A DNA stretch of 64,000 nucleotides from Globisporangium splendens (lineage: Eukaryota; Oomycota; Peronosporomycetes; Pythiales; Pythiaceae): contig VFIW01000118.1 of the NCBI GenBank assembly GCA_006386115.1, forward strand, positions 62,001 through 126,000, read 5' to 3'. The translations under genes and the position numbers were made by a program. Every line of letters begins with the position of its first letter. The first letter of the stretch is position 1. Shown here one piece after another: positions 11,587 through 22,088 of this stretch. Below the pieces are notes generated by a model. It searched no databases. It worked only from the letters and a program-made list of their open reading frames with translations, and had not been told where the DNA came from.

Positions 11587-14500
11587 ATGACGGTGGCCGT
11601 GCGCATCGACGACCACGAGATCGGCGCCGTCGCGCTCTACGAGCCGCTGCCGCCGCTGCTGCGCCTGGACGCACTGCCGTTCGTGTTCCTCTACTCCACG
11701 GCAGCGTATCTCTACTGCGTGCGCGACGATTTGGTCGCGACGCTCTTCGCCGCGCTCATCGTGTTTGTGCACGCGCTCGCGTTCCTCAGCGGTGAGTGGA
11801 GCGTCGACGTGCGCGCGTGGATGACGTGCACGCACGCGCGCGAGATCAATGGCGACGACGGGACGACGCGCATGCTCGTGAAGGTGCTGCCATCGCGCGC
11901 GACGCTGCCCAAGCAGCTCTGTCGATGCCACGTCGCGGAGAAGCCGCTCCAAGCCGGCGTAAGTGTGCTCATGCATACACTGGCTGCGTCACCTACTCGC
12001 AATTCTAATGGATAGCGGCGTGCTTTTGTCTTGTATGCTTGTAGGGCGAGACGCTCGTAAGTGGCGAACGCATTCCTGTGCTGTGGTTCTCGTACCAGAA
12101 CCTCCGTTTCTGCATTAACGACGGTCTGGACGCCATTAATGGCCGCAGTAAAGCAGCCTCGAAGGACGCACCGTGCTTCCGCCGCTTGGATTTCCCCACG
12201 CATCACACGCTGCGTCGGTACTTGACGAGCACCGGGTACGCGTCATCCACGGACCTGGCGCTCGCGGGCATCAAGTGGGGTAAAAACGACTTCGACATCC
12301 CGATCCCGCTGTTCGCGGAGCTGCTCAAGGAGCAACTGGTCGCGCCATTCTTTGTGTTCCAGTTCTTCTGCATGCTACTCTGGTGTCTCGACGAGTACGT
12401 GTACTACTCCATGCTCACGCTGCTCATGCTCGTCGTGTTCGAGTGCACGGTGGTCAAGCAGCGGCAGCGTAACATGGAGACGCTGAATCAGATGCGGCGT
12501 ACGCCGCAACGATGCCTCGTGTACCGCGCAAAGTCATGGACGCTCGTGTGGAGTGACGAGCTGGTGCCCGGCGACATTTGCTCCATTGGCGGGCACAGCA
12601 TGCATACTACGCCTGGCGCCAGTGACGACGTGGGCATCCCGTGTGACGTTCTCCTACTTCGCGGCAACTGCATCGTGAACGAGTCGATGCTCTCGGGCGA
12701 ATCGATTCCACTGCGCAAAGAAGCCGTTGGCTCTGGTCTGGACGAGAATGAGCTGCTCGAGACGCTCCACGTCGATGAAGGCAGCAACATGCAGCACAAG
12801 AAGCACGTACTCTTTGGAGGAACGAAGCTCCTGCAGCATTCGCTGGAGAAAGGGTCCTCGTCCAAGTGCAAGATCCCAAATCCCCCCGATCAGGGCTGCG
12901 TTGCGTTTGTGCTCCGCACGGGCTTTGGCACGACGCAAGGAAGCCTCGTGCGCACCATCATTTACTCGTCCCAGCGCGTGACAGCAAACAACTCTGAGGC
13001 GATGTGGTTCATTTTGTTTCTTCTCGGGTTTGCGATCTGCGCGTCGTCGTTTGTACTGCGCCAGGGTCTTCAAGACGCGTCCAGAGATCGCTTCAAGCTC
13101 TTGCTCCACTGTATCATGATCGTCACGTCTGTGGTGCCGCCAGAATTGCCCATGGAGCTCTCGCTTGCGGTCACCAACTCGCTCATCGCGCTGACCAAAT
13201 TCAACATTTTCTGCACTGAGCCGTTCCGAATCCCATTTGCTGGTCGCATCGATATCTGCTGCTTTGACAAGACCGGCACGCTGACAAGCGACGAACTGAA
13301 AATGCTCGGCGTCGTCGGGTTGAAGACCCAACACTTGGAGAAGAACGCTAAGCACCAAGGGGAGCTCGACGTCATTGCACCCGAGCAGCTACCTCTGGAC
13401 ACGGAGCTCGTCCTTGCTGGCTGTCAGTCGCTCGTGCTCCTGAACGGTCATGTTGTCGGTGATCCCCTCGAGCTCACAGCGATCCAAGCCATCAAGTGGA
13501 ACCTCGTCTACGGTGCGTCCTACGCACAGGGTGGCTCGAGCGTGCAACCGTCGTTCCTGTCGGACCGTCGCGGCGAGATCCAGTCGATCGACATTCTGCA
13601 TCGTTTTTCGTTCTCGTCCGAACACAAGCGCATGAGTACGATTGTGTCCATTGTGAAGGGTGATAATGACGAGCCTGAGGATCGCTGCATCTTGACAAAG
13701 GGTGCACCAGAAGTCCTGGAGTCATTGTTTGCGGAAAAGCCGGCGTATTACCGATCGGTGTATCGCCATTTCGCGTCGCGAGGCTCTCGCGTGCTTGCTC
13801 TGGGCTACCGCACCGTTCCAGCAGACTGGACTTTGACGAGTCTTCGCCAGAAATCCAGACATGAAGTGGAAACGGGGCTGACCTTTGCGGGCTTTCTTGT
13901 TCTCGAGTCGCCACTGAAGGACGACACGAAGCGAACGATTCGCGATTTGATGATCGCGAAGCACAAAGTGGTGATGGTGACCGGTGACAACGCACTGACG
14001 GCGTGCGACGTGGCGCGGCAAGTCGGCATCAACGCCGGGTATTCCAAGGTACCGCTGATCCTGAGCGCGACGGGGAAGGAGAACGTTGTGGAGTGGATTG
14101 GCATTGACGATGGCACACCAGACATGGAGATTGAGACGATTCCATTCGATACCGCGACGGTGGGAAAGCTGCAGGTTCAGTACGATCTGTGCGTGACAGG
14201 GGATGCTCTCACTGCGCTATACAAGCAACAGGAGCGTGGCAAAACGAGCAGCAGCAACAACAACTACAACAGCCGTAGTAGCGAAGAAAACGCGGTGTTG
14301 GAGGCGTTTTTGCAGGATCTGGTCAAGATCTGCCTCCACATCAATGTGTTTGCTCGCACGTCGCCGCAGCAGAAGGAGCACATCATCATGGCGATGAACC
14401 GGTGCGGCAAAACGACAGCGATGTGTGGCGATGGCACGAACGATGTCGGCGCGCTGAAACAGGCACACATTGGCATTTCGATCGTGAATTCGCCATCGGA

Positions 14501-15523
14501 TGAGAACTCTCGCCGTGAGTTGTCATCATTTACTAAAACGGTTGGTGGCCGAGACCAAAATGCCGCACTCCATGAAAAACTGCAAGCGCTGCACGATGAC
14601 GACGTTGCGCATGTTGTTCATCTGGGGGATGCCTCGATTGCGTCTCCGTTTACCTCGCGAAGCTCGAGCGTTCGCGTCACGAAGCAGCTCATTCGACAAG
14701 GACGATGCACGCTGGTGACCACGATCCAGATGTACAAGATCCTCGGTGTCAACTGCTTGATCACCGCGTACTACTTGAGCTCGCTCTACCTTCACGGTGT
14801 CAAGAACGGTGATCAGCAGCTCACAGTTCTTGGGGTGCGTCTCCTTTAAGTGTGTGTGCTCATTATGCGCTGCTGTCACGCTCATTTGTTTTGTCTCTGT
14901 GTTTATGCACCTGTAGCTCGGAATCGCCATGTTTTTCCTGTTTCTCTCGCACACCAAGCCAGCGAAGAAATTGTCCCATGAGCGACCACCCTCGGGCGTG
15001 TTTTGCCGCTCGGTGCTGGTGTCGATTCTCGGGCAGTTTGCGATCCACTTGGCGGTGCTCGCAGGCGCATTGCGGATCGCACAGCCATTCATCAACCGCG
15101 CAGATCCATCGATGCACCCAGACGGGAAGTTCACACCGAATGTCGTCAACAGCGTCATGTTTCTGCTCTCGGCCGTCATGCAGGTGAACACGTTTGTCGC
15201 CAACTACAAGGGGCAGCCGTTCATGGAGAGCTTCTGGGACAACAAGCTGCTGTCGCGAAGCGCGCTGCTCGCGTACGTGATCCTCGGTGTGGCCGTCACC
15301 GAGGTGTTCATGCCGCTCAATGCGATGCTGGAGTTGGTTCCAATGCCCAACGCTGAGGTACGCAAGGAGTTGAAAAACGTGGTTACTGGTGATTGGTGCC
15401 TCACTAGTGCTGTCACTTTTTGCTTGTCTGTAGTTGCAATCGGCACTGCTCGGGCTCATGGCAGCAGACACTGGGGTGACGTTTCTCTTCGAGTACGTGG
15501 TCCAGCAAATCGCGTCAAGCTAA
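11587..15523 (+). CDS. P5A-type P-type ATPase, Spf1/ATP13A1-like (left copy)
   Basis: The model is join(11587..11958,12045..14834,14917..15357,15434..15523), 1,230 residues, all introns GT-AG. The P5A hallmarks are clear: an N-terminal membrane region with LYEPLPPLLRLD, FDIPIPLFAELLKE before the membrane bundle, the P5A signature PPELPMELSLAV in TM4 (about residue 488), the phosphorylation motif DKTGT with Asp about 532, TGDNALTACD (about 770) and GDGTNDVGALK (about 918). P5A pumps act in the ER membrane as dislocases for misinserted transmembrane helices. An Asn/Ser run near 14250-14280 is a variable linker and differs between the copies (NNYN versus NNNS). The start has an ATG 65 bp behind an Inr. 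It is convergent with the hydrolase-fold gene 211 bp downstream. The twin is at 39237-43179. Confidence 0.95.
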
Positions 15524-15734
15524 GTGTAGAAAATGCGTCACAGCATGAAAGGACCGTGCGAATGGCTGCAGACTTTGCGTTAGCAGCCAAGAGAATAGAG
15601 AAGAGGACAAGAACAAGACTACAGAGTGCCTCTGCCTCATCAAAATGCACTTTTAAAAGCCAGGTCAGTTCTTTATTTTCTTGTTTGCTTCATAGGCACG
15701 CCTGTTATTGTTGTCTTGGTGCTGCGAAGGTTTT

Positions 15735-17375
15735 CTACAACGATTTGAGTCCCTCGCCAGAGCCCTTGTCCTGCGCCTCGTTCACGAGCGCGCGCACCAC
15801 TCGCGTGATCTCGTCGGGTTCCTCGTGCTGGATGTTGTGGCCAACGTCCGGGACGACAATGTGCACGCTAGGGAGCGCGCTCACTTCGTCGACGAGGTGC
15901 TGTTGCGCCGCCTGCCACTTGCGCTCGAGTGCAACGATCGTGTCCAAGTCGATGTTCGCATCCGCTTTCATGCCGTCGAACATGTCGGGCTTGCCATGTG
16001 AGAGCACGACGCACGGGAACTCAAAACCACTCGCGCGTGGCTCATTGCGCAACCGCTCCTCGGTCAATGGGATGCCCTGGTTTTCCCAGAGCGCACCTTG
16101 GCGGTGCGCTGGCGACGGCAAGAAGTACTCGACGAACGGCAACGCGATGGGGGAGTAGCGCTTGACAAACTTGTCGCGCTGGATGCTGTTGATCATGCGG
16201 ATGATGCCAAAACGCGACAGCGCAAGCACGGTCTCGCCATTGTCGTCCATCGTCTTGAGCGCGCTTTTCACGGTCGGCGAGACACGTTCCAGCTCCTCGC
16301 GGAGGTTTTCCTGGAGCGCATCGACCAACACGAGCCCCTCAACGGTGTAGTTCACGGACAGGTTTGGGTTCTCAATATCTTCCGCGAATTGCCTTCATCC
16401 ACAGAACCGAGACACAAATATAAGTGCTAAATATCTTCACATACGTACATGAAGGCGCCATACCTCATGTTGTAGCCGCCGGCGCCGTGACCCACAAGGA
16501 TGACCTGGTCCAGCACATTGAGCTTCTGAAGCACCTGCGCATACTCGTTCGCGATCTACAGCAACGAAACAGAGAGAATAGAGGAGCAGTCATTAGCAGG
16601 TTATGCCTACATCGACGTAATGGGAAGCTGCGAGAGCTCTGGAGTTGCATACCTGCGTGGAAGTGCGTGGAAGCGCGCCGGGAGTCGAGAAGCCCAACCC
16701 AGGGCGATCAATGCTCACCACCGTAGCAAATTGAGACACCTACAGAGACCGCCTCCGAGTACATCAGTGTCAAAGAACTCCGACGCTCAGAAAACACCTC
16801 AGCGTGTTGCGCTCTTCGTACCTGCTCCATGACTTTTTCCCAGTCGAACGAGGTCTCGCCGACGCCGCCGTCGAGGACCACCGTGAGCGGGCCGGTGCCT
16901 CTCTTCTGCACGTGGACCGTCACGGTGTTGCCGTCGTCACCAGGGATCTCGAGGAGCATGCCGGGCGCGGGCATCGGGTTCCACTGCTTCGTCTTCTCAA
17001 TGACGTACCCACTCGTGGTCACCAACCCGACGATCGCGACAGTGCCCTGCACAAGCAAGTCAAACCAGCACATGTACATGCAAACAACTTTGTCAGCTAT
17101 TCCCATATTGAGTGATGCGTCTGTCATTTCCGGTGGCATACCCCGACGACGAGCTTGAGGATCTCCTTGAACTCGCTGATGAGTATCTCCTTGGTCACTT
17201 TTTCGCGCGGGACATGCGCGCCTTCGGACGAAGGCTCGGGCGTGTTCTTGGACGACGCCAAGCGGCGCGAAAGCAGCGCGTTCGATCCGCGCGAGCGCGG
17301 TGCCGCAGTGCTGCTACGCGGAAGCACCGCCGCATGGTGGCCGCCGAGTCTCGCTGCGCGTACCAGTGCGTTCAT
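15735..17375 (-). CDS. Alpha/beta-hydrolase-fold protein with membrane anchor, nucleophile Ser replaced (left copy)
   Basis: The model is complement(join(15735..16392,16464..16555,16653..16739,16822..17046,17142..17375)), 431 residues in five exons, all introns GT-AG. Residues 1-40 are Ala/Arg-rich and could be an organelle targeting peptide. A hydrophobic segment at about 79-95 (GTVAIVGLVTTSGYVI) looks like a membrane anchor. The hydrolase fold follows, with VVLDGGVGE, SIDRPGLGFS, ILVGHGAGGYN and the C-terminal His block VVPDVGHNIQHEEP. The nucleophile elbow normally reads G-x-S-x-G; here it is GHGAG, so the Ser position (about residue 206) is Gly. The DNA there is GGC. Loss of hydrolase activity is therefore expected. 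Both copies show it. The substrate or partner is unknown. Confidence 0.85.
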
Positions 17376-17949
17376 CGTCTGCAGCGTCCGTCGTCGTTCG
17401 AAATGTGAGCCTCACCTCCTCAGGTGGCGCGGCACCTGCATGCGCGTGTGTGTCTCAGCTCTCGAATGACACACATCATTCGTGACGGAGAGGAGCGAGT
17501 GTTTTCGACACTTTCGACACACTATCACCACGAGAAGTGACCAGTTTGCTTTAACCGGTTAATCGGATGGCAAAACATGACAAACACATCGCTGGTTGGC
17601 AGGACTGCCAGCTGGTTAACTGGCATATCTCAAAACGGCGGCAAAGTGCTGGTGCGCATACGTCCTTCTTTTGATCATAACTCGACCGGGAAAATGGCAA
17701 ATCCTGCGCATCAGCACGTGATTTATGGCAATAACCGCACACTTAACCTTAACTGGGTCGCATTTGCATACTTGAGCAGTTTGTGTCACACAAAATAGGG
17801 GCAGACAGATTTTGTCGCTTCAAGTCGTCGAGGCGACCCAGATGGCAGCCAACCGGTACGTGAGACTAAACCATAGAGCACAAGCGACCGAGAGTCAATC
17901 AGAGTTTGCCAGTCATCGCAACAAACCAGCCCCAAACCAAGAGTCCAGC
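17376..17949. other. Spacer between hydrolase gene and transposase relic
   Basis: No gene is visible. A short inverted repeat (TGGCAG, 3-bp loop, CTGCCA-like) lies near 17600. Just inside the left edge (about 17440-17460) a (TG)n run is shorter than in the right copy, where it spans about 45091-45113. The stretch is conserved between the copies at a lower level than the genes. Confidence 0.4.
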
Positions 17950-18720
17950 CCCAGTCAACATACTCGCGATCGGAATTGAACACTCGTTCGCCGCAGAAGC
18001 ACTTCGTGTGGTTCAAGATCACGCCTTGACCGAGTTGAAAAGCGTACGCGTAGAGAGTTGTGGAGGCAGTCATCGGTGTGCTTGCTGCGCGTCTCAAACT
18101 TGTTAGTTATTCGTCCAACTGCACAAGCGCAAGGACAAGAGTGCCGACACCAATGTTCGCCATCTCTGATGTACAGGCGAATGGTGTGCCGGGTGGCAAA
18201 CGACGTGAAAGCTATGGTGTAAGGCAGCGATTTGGAAGAGATCTTTACGAAGATTCCAAGTTTGTTCAAGATGTTTGAGAGTCTGAACCCTGGGAGCCAC
18301 ACTCATTTCGAGCAAGACGACGAAGGACGATTCCTGCGAGCTTCCTTCTTTCCTCCTGCCTCTGGAAGAGTCCTTCCGTTCTCGCAACGTGTCGTAGGTT
18401 TGGACGGAGCGCACGCCAAGAACCCTCGGTACAACGGTACACACCTATTGATGGTTGGTCATGACGGTAACCTGGAAAACATCGCACTCGCTGTTGCCCT
18501 CATTGGCAAGGAGACCAAGGCGAACAACGAGTGGTTTTTCATCAACTGCATTCTCGGTGGAATCGAGTTCACACATCCGCTGATGTCCGACAGAAAGAAG
18601 TCTCTGGTTGAAGTGTGCACACGGTGGCAGATCCACCAGATACACTCTACTCTGTACATCCTCTACACACAATTGCTGGATATACAAATTCTCAGTGAAA
18701 CAGAGAGCCCTAGACTAATG
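17950..18720 (+). pseudogene. Mutator-like (MULE) transposase relic with core (left copy)
   Basis: An N-terminal zinc-binding-like block (AEALRVVQDHALTELKSVRV, then Cys pairs CACCASQTC) runs to about 18103. After a gap and several stops, a transposase core follows from about 18180: EIFTKIPSLFKMFESLNPG, PFSQRVVGLDGAHAKNPRY, LLMVGHDGNLEN, IALAVALIGKETKANNEW and HPLMSDRKKS. The pattern with GLDGAH and a later SDR is that of MULE DDE transposases. A TAA at 18220-18222 lies in the core frame, and the C-terminal half is missing. Homology with the right copy ends near 18155, so only this copy retains the core. It is not expected to be active. Confidence 0.75.
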
Positions 18721-18938
18721 CACTCCAGTGAGCGCGAGCGTGGGCGAAAACGAATGTCACTTGGCAATTGCGGAGCTGGAACGTTGCAAGGCTGAACAGA
18801 GGCAACACACACAAGCATGGTTGTGGACGCGACGGGATGATAGCGCGAGACGAGGCGAGGAACGTGTCCGTGAGTGGTGGTGGTGCGCGAAACGGCAAAA
18901 GGACAGGCAGGCAAGCGAAGGTGGACGCAACAAAAGTG

Positions 18939-19010
18939 TGCGCCGTCGGGGAATTGAACCCCGACCTCATCCTTGGAAGGGACGAATCCTAACCATTAGA
19001 CCAACGGCGC
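18939..19010 (-). tRNA. tRNA-Gly(UCC)
   Basis: On the minus strand the 72 nt fold as a full cloverleaf. The acceptor arm is GCGCCGT paired with ACGGCGC, the anticodon stem CGTCC/GGATG closes loop CTTCCAA (anticodon TCC), and the T-arm is CGGGG-TTCAATT-CCCCG. The discriminator base is A. There is no intron. It reads GGA codons. The counterpart at 47343-47414 is nearly identical, with one D-loop difference. Confidence 0.93.
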
Positions 19011-19328
19011 GCTGCCTTGCCTTGACTTGCCTTGACTTGCCTTGACTTCCCTTCCCTTCCCTTGCACAACAAACACACACACAACACACAACTACCAACA
19101 CACAAACACCTCCGCCCATGAGCTCTACACAACCACATACACACACACACACACACACATACCTGTCCACGTGCGCATGCATGCACACACACATGTGCGC
19201 GCGTGCCATCCACTGCTCGCTGCCAACCCTACGACCACCAACAAACAACAAACAACAAACAACACGACCAACGCCACGCAAGTCGACCGCGGAGACCAGC
19301 AGACACAAAGCAACAACACCTCACAAAA
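19011..19328. repeat. CA-rich tRNA spacer with microsatellites, ending at a gap
   Basis: A CTTGA-type short tandem repeat (19016-19060) is followed by CA-rich sequence including (CA)n at 19139-19160 and AAACAAC repeats around 19243-19264. From about 19080 the order matches 46534-46829, the spacer leading into tRNA-Gly(CCC). The homology runs up to the N, so the next tRNA gene is probably lost in the gap. Confidence 0.8.
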
Positions 19329-19329
19329 N
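19329..19329. other. Single N: scaffold gap between two contigs
   Basis: The left side ends in tRNA-spacer repeat (ACCTCACAAAA). The right side starts inside a coding exon of the MPC1 gene, in frame, with the stop codon missing. A one-base ambiguity cannot explain the abrupt change, so the N stands for a join of unknown size. Confidence 0.9.
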
Positions 19330-19802
19330 GGTAGTTGCGCGGCTTGACCATCCATGCAAAGCGCATGAACACCAAACTGTAGATCGAGAGCGCTAATAGT
19401 AAACAAATAAACGGCCAGCATCGCGTTATTATAGTCTTCTGTCATTTATCAAAGCGTACCATAGTAGCAAGCGTACCAGAGGTCATCTTGATGGAGATGA
19501 TGTCAGCAGGCTTTCTCATGTCATTCATCGCCTGCGCGCACATGCAAACAAAAGCATCGTTAGAATCCTCCGACCGCGACGCGCATTCCGCCTCCCCTTC
19601 ATTCTCGGACATGGAGTGTCCCCACGGAAGAAGAAGAGACTCCACGCGTAAACACAGAGATAGAGAGAGTTCAACCGCGTAACAAGAAGGAAGGACGTAC
19701 CGCGAGGACAAACCCCCAGTTGGCGACCGGCCCCCAAAAGTGCGTGGTCTTTGGTCCGGTCGGGTGGTTCACAAACGTGCGGAAACGGGCAGCGAACGAC
19801 AT
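19330..19802 (-). CDS. MPC1: Mitochondrial pyruvate carrier subunit MPC1 (3' end missing at gap)
   Basis: The model is complement(join(19330..19392,19477..19531,19701..19802)), with the last exon cut by the N. Exon 1 encodes the MPC1 signature FVNHPTGPKTTHFWGPVANW. Exon 2 gives AMNDMRKPADIIS, and exon 3 gives SIYSLVFMRFAWMVKPRNY, ending where the family has about 20-25 more residues. MPC1 pairs with MPC2 in the mitochondrial inner membrane to import pyruvate. Joins are GCG|GTACGT, TCTG|GTACGC and ATTAG|CG, and all keep frame. The start ATG at 19802 agrees with the family's short N-terminus. A 169-bp intron separates exons 1 and 2, longer than most here. Confidence 0.88.
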
Positions 19803-20259
19803 GCTGCAAAGCGCATACAACAGAGACACACAATAGCACACATATGAACACTCAGTTGCTCTTCTCCATAGCCGCAAAGCGCTCCCATCGTCGTACATGC
19901 TGCTGCTGGGGGTTCTCAGTTCTGCTTGGAAGGAGGCAAGAACGCCAAGAAACGGCTCGTCAGAGCCCTCTAATAGGGTGAGATGAGGGGGAAAAACCCA
20001 AATATGTGCGCGCAATCACCCAGCAGGCAACAACTTCTCCAACTCTATTTATACAGGGTATGCATTTGAGAAGGTTTAGCACTTTAGAGAGCGAATATCA
20101 GTTATTATTTTAGAGAGAAGAAGAACAGCTTGAAGAGCCGCGTTTCCCATTATGGCAACGTAACGGATGAGCATGCGCAACGGCAGAAATGGCGCTCGCT
20201 TGCGTCCACGAGAGCGAGCAGTTCGTTTATAAGCGAGACGAGCAAATATCAGCGGCAGC
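19803..20259. other. Divergent spacer between MPC1 and the NECAP-like gene
   Basis: The 457 bp probably hold both promoters. It is AT-rich around 20040-20110 (TATTTATACA at 20045). No ORF or RNA is supported. Confidence 0.4.
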
Positions 20260-20898
20260 ATGGCAGAAGTCGGTACGTTCTTGTATTGATGTGTGTGTGT
20301 AAACGCATCCCTGCGAGGTATCTTGTTGACGATAGCATGGTGTCGCGTGTGCTGATGTGATAGGCGTCCAGCGTGTGCTCACGGTGATCAACCAGTGCTT
20401 TGCGTTCAAGATCCCGCCGCAGACATCCGCCGCAGGCCACAGGTACTTCCCAAGTCTTTTGAGTAGTTGACAGTATGCGGCTCTGACTAAGTGTTTCTTG
20501 CGGCAACAGAGCGGACTCGTGGCCGTCGGAGCCATTGTGGACGGGGCGCCTCGTGGTCTCGTCGATCGACGACAATGCGCTCATTGAGCTCAAAGACGCC
20601 AACACCGGCGCGCTCTTCGCTGCATGTCCAATCAAGAAGGACGGGCCGCCTGCGGTCCAGAAAGGTGCTCATTGTGCTTTGTGTGATCTACAGTTGTGTT
20701 TGAGCTACAGGCTTCGACCAATTCCAACCATACTGGGATCTTACAATCATATTAGTGGTGGACAGTAGCCGCTACTTTGTGCTGCGCGTCGTCGACCAAA
20801 ACTCTGGTGCGATAACTTATTTCTATGGAAAAGGCGTGACTGAATCGACTAAATGGAGTTTATCGTCAGCTTCGACCAGCGGATGGGAGACCTTCTAA
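20260..20898 (+). CDS. NECAP-like PHear-domain protein, C-terminally shortened
   Basis: The model is join(20260..20272,20364..20442,20510..20664,20756..20898), 129 residues. The frame reads through NECAP hallmarks: VLTVINQCFAFKIPPQ, the basic/aromatic GHRADSW, W-TGRLVVSS, GALFAACPI and VVDSSRYFVLRVVD. NECAPs bind the AP-2 adaptor and regulate clathrin coats through this PHear domain. The family continues with a Gly-Arg-x-A-F-I-G-x-G-F strand and a C-terminal helix of the domain; nothing like them follows here. After DQNS the frame reads about 30 unrelated residues to TAA at 20896-20898. A possible GTGCGA donor at 20807 leads to no better exon. The gene is either truncated or its last exons were replaced. 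Intron 3 uses ATTAG at 20751-20755. Confidence 0.7.
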
Positions 20899-21098
20899 CC
20901 GCAATGACTCCCCACCGACAGCAGAATTGAACAACGCAACAGAACAAACACAACAACAAAAGCATTGCTCAGCTATTGCATATATAACGTAAGCTCGAAG
21001 AGAGTATACAGCAGACACACAACTAACTGCATAACGAAGGAGAGACGTTCGTTTGTACATCACATATACGCAACTCGGCAAGTCTGTCTCGATACCGC

Positions 21099-22088
21099 TC
21101 AGAGGCGTTTGTCGCCGTCCCACTTGTAGAAACCTTCGCCGGTTTTTCTGCCGAGCTTTCCCTCGACCACCTTCTGGCGCACGATCTCCGGCACGAAGAA
21201 CGCCGGTTCGTTCGGGTGGTCGCGCACCCAGCCTTCCAGGATGAACAGCGTCGTGTCGAGACCCACGTAGTCCGCGAGCGTGATGGGACCCATCGGGTGG
21301 CCCGCACCGAACTGCATCGATACGTCAATGTCCTCCTTGGTTGCGTCGCCGCGTTCGTAGAGCGCGATCGCCTGCGCCAGGTACGGCACGAGCAAGCGGT
21401 TGACGATGAAGCCCGGGGTGTCCTTGCACGACACTGGGTGCTTGCCGATCGCGTGCACCCAGTTCTTCGACGCCTCAAACACCGCAGGGTCGGTCACGTC
21501 CGTGCGCACGACTTCCACGAGCTTCATGAGCTGCACCGGGTTGAAAAAGTGGAGCCCCACGACCTGGGACGCGCGGCCCGACGAGCCGGCAAAGTCCGAG
21601 ATCGCGAGCGACGACGTGTTGGACGCGAAGATCGCCGACGGCTTGACGATCTTGCCCAGGTTCGCGTAAAAGTCCTTCTTCACGTTCACGTTCTCAACGA
21701 TCGCCTCGATCACGAGATCGCAATCGACCAAGTCGTCCTGGCTGGTCGTAGGTGTGATCAAGCCGAGCGTCTTGGCAATCTGCTGCTGCGCGTCTTCCTC
21801 CGTGATCGTGCCCTTCTTGACGTTGCGGCCCACGATCTTGTTGAGCGAGCCCTCGATACGCTTCATGCCGGCGTCAAGCCCGGCTTGGTTCATGTCGACG
21901 GCCACGACCTGGAAGCCCGCCTGCGCCGCGGTCTGCGCGATGCCGTGGCCCATGAGACCGAGCCCGACCATGCCCACCTTCTTGATCTCGAACTTGTCCG
22001 ACGCCGACGCGAAGGAGCGCGCCGTCAGCTGTAGCAGCGCCGGCGCCTGGCGCATGGAGACCGACCGCAGAGCCGCGTGCATCATCAT
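21099..22088 (-). CDS. HADH: Mitochondrial 3-hydroxyacyl-CoA dehydrogenase
   Basis: A single exon of 329 residues, starting at the first of three tandem ATGs (22088). Residues 1-30 (MMMHAALRSVSMRQ...) form a mitochondrial targeting peptide. The Rossmann motif GLGLMGHG (about 42-49) binds NAD. NTSSLAIS and GLHFFNPV with the catalytic His at about 180 follow, then DTPGFIVNRLL and GAGHPMGPI of the C-terminal dimer domain, ending in GRKTGEGFYKW. It oxidises L-3-hydroxyacyl-CoA to 3-ketoacyl-CoA in beta-oxidation. Its length is normal for the short soluble type. No introns are present, unlike most neighbours. It is convergent with the NECAP-like gene, 200 bp apart. Confidence 0.95.
   Translation of the reverse strand: MMMHAALRSVSMRQAPALLQLTARSFASASDKFEIKKVGMVGLGLMGHGIAQTAAQAGFQVVAVDMNQAGLDAGMKRIEGSLNKIVGRNVKKGTITEEDAQQQIAKTLGLITPTTSQDDLVDCDLVIEAIVENVNVKKDFYANLGKIVKPSAIFASNTSSLAISDFAGSSGRASQVVGLHFFNPVQLMKLVEVVRTDVTDPAVFEASKNWVHAIGKHPVSCKDTPGFIVNRLLVPYLAQAIALYERGDATKEDIDVSMQFGAGHPMGPITLADYVGLDTTLFILEGWVRDHPNEPAFFVPEIVRQKVVEGKLGRKTGEGFYKWDGDKRL

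Larger units (their letters stand above)
1..18155. repeat. Segmental duplication / haplotype block, left copy
   Basis: This block matches 28034-45815 collinearly. The offset is 28033 at the left edge, about 27648 after a 376-bp length difference near 2.0-2.37 kb, 27650 through the ATPase and 27660 at the right edge. By eye the copies differ by about 1-3 % of bases. The RME-8 proteins differ at roughly 17 of about 2,400 compared residues and the ATPases at roughly 17 of 923. Base 1 of the window already lies inside the homology, so the true left end is not visible. Homology stops near 18155, inside a transposase relic. The same contig continues into CA-rich tRNA spacer and ends at the N at 19329. 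An alternative haplotype placed in tandem is the likeliest reading; a real duplication remains possible. Confidence 0.95.

Noticed and set aside
18890..19330. CRISPR-like or satellite array in the CA-rich region
   Set aside because: The repeats are simple CA, TACA, CTTGA and AAACAAC runs around tRNA genes, without unique spacers of regular length.
21216..22034. 272-residue ORF antisense to HADH
   Set aside because: Arg/His/Asp-rich shadow of the HADH frame; the sense strand is an unmistakable enzyme.
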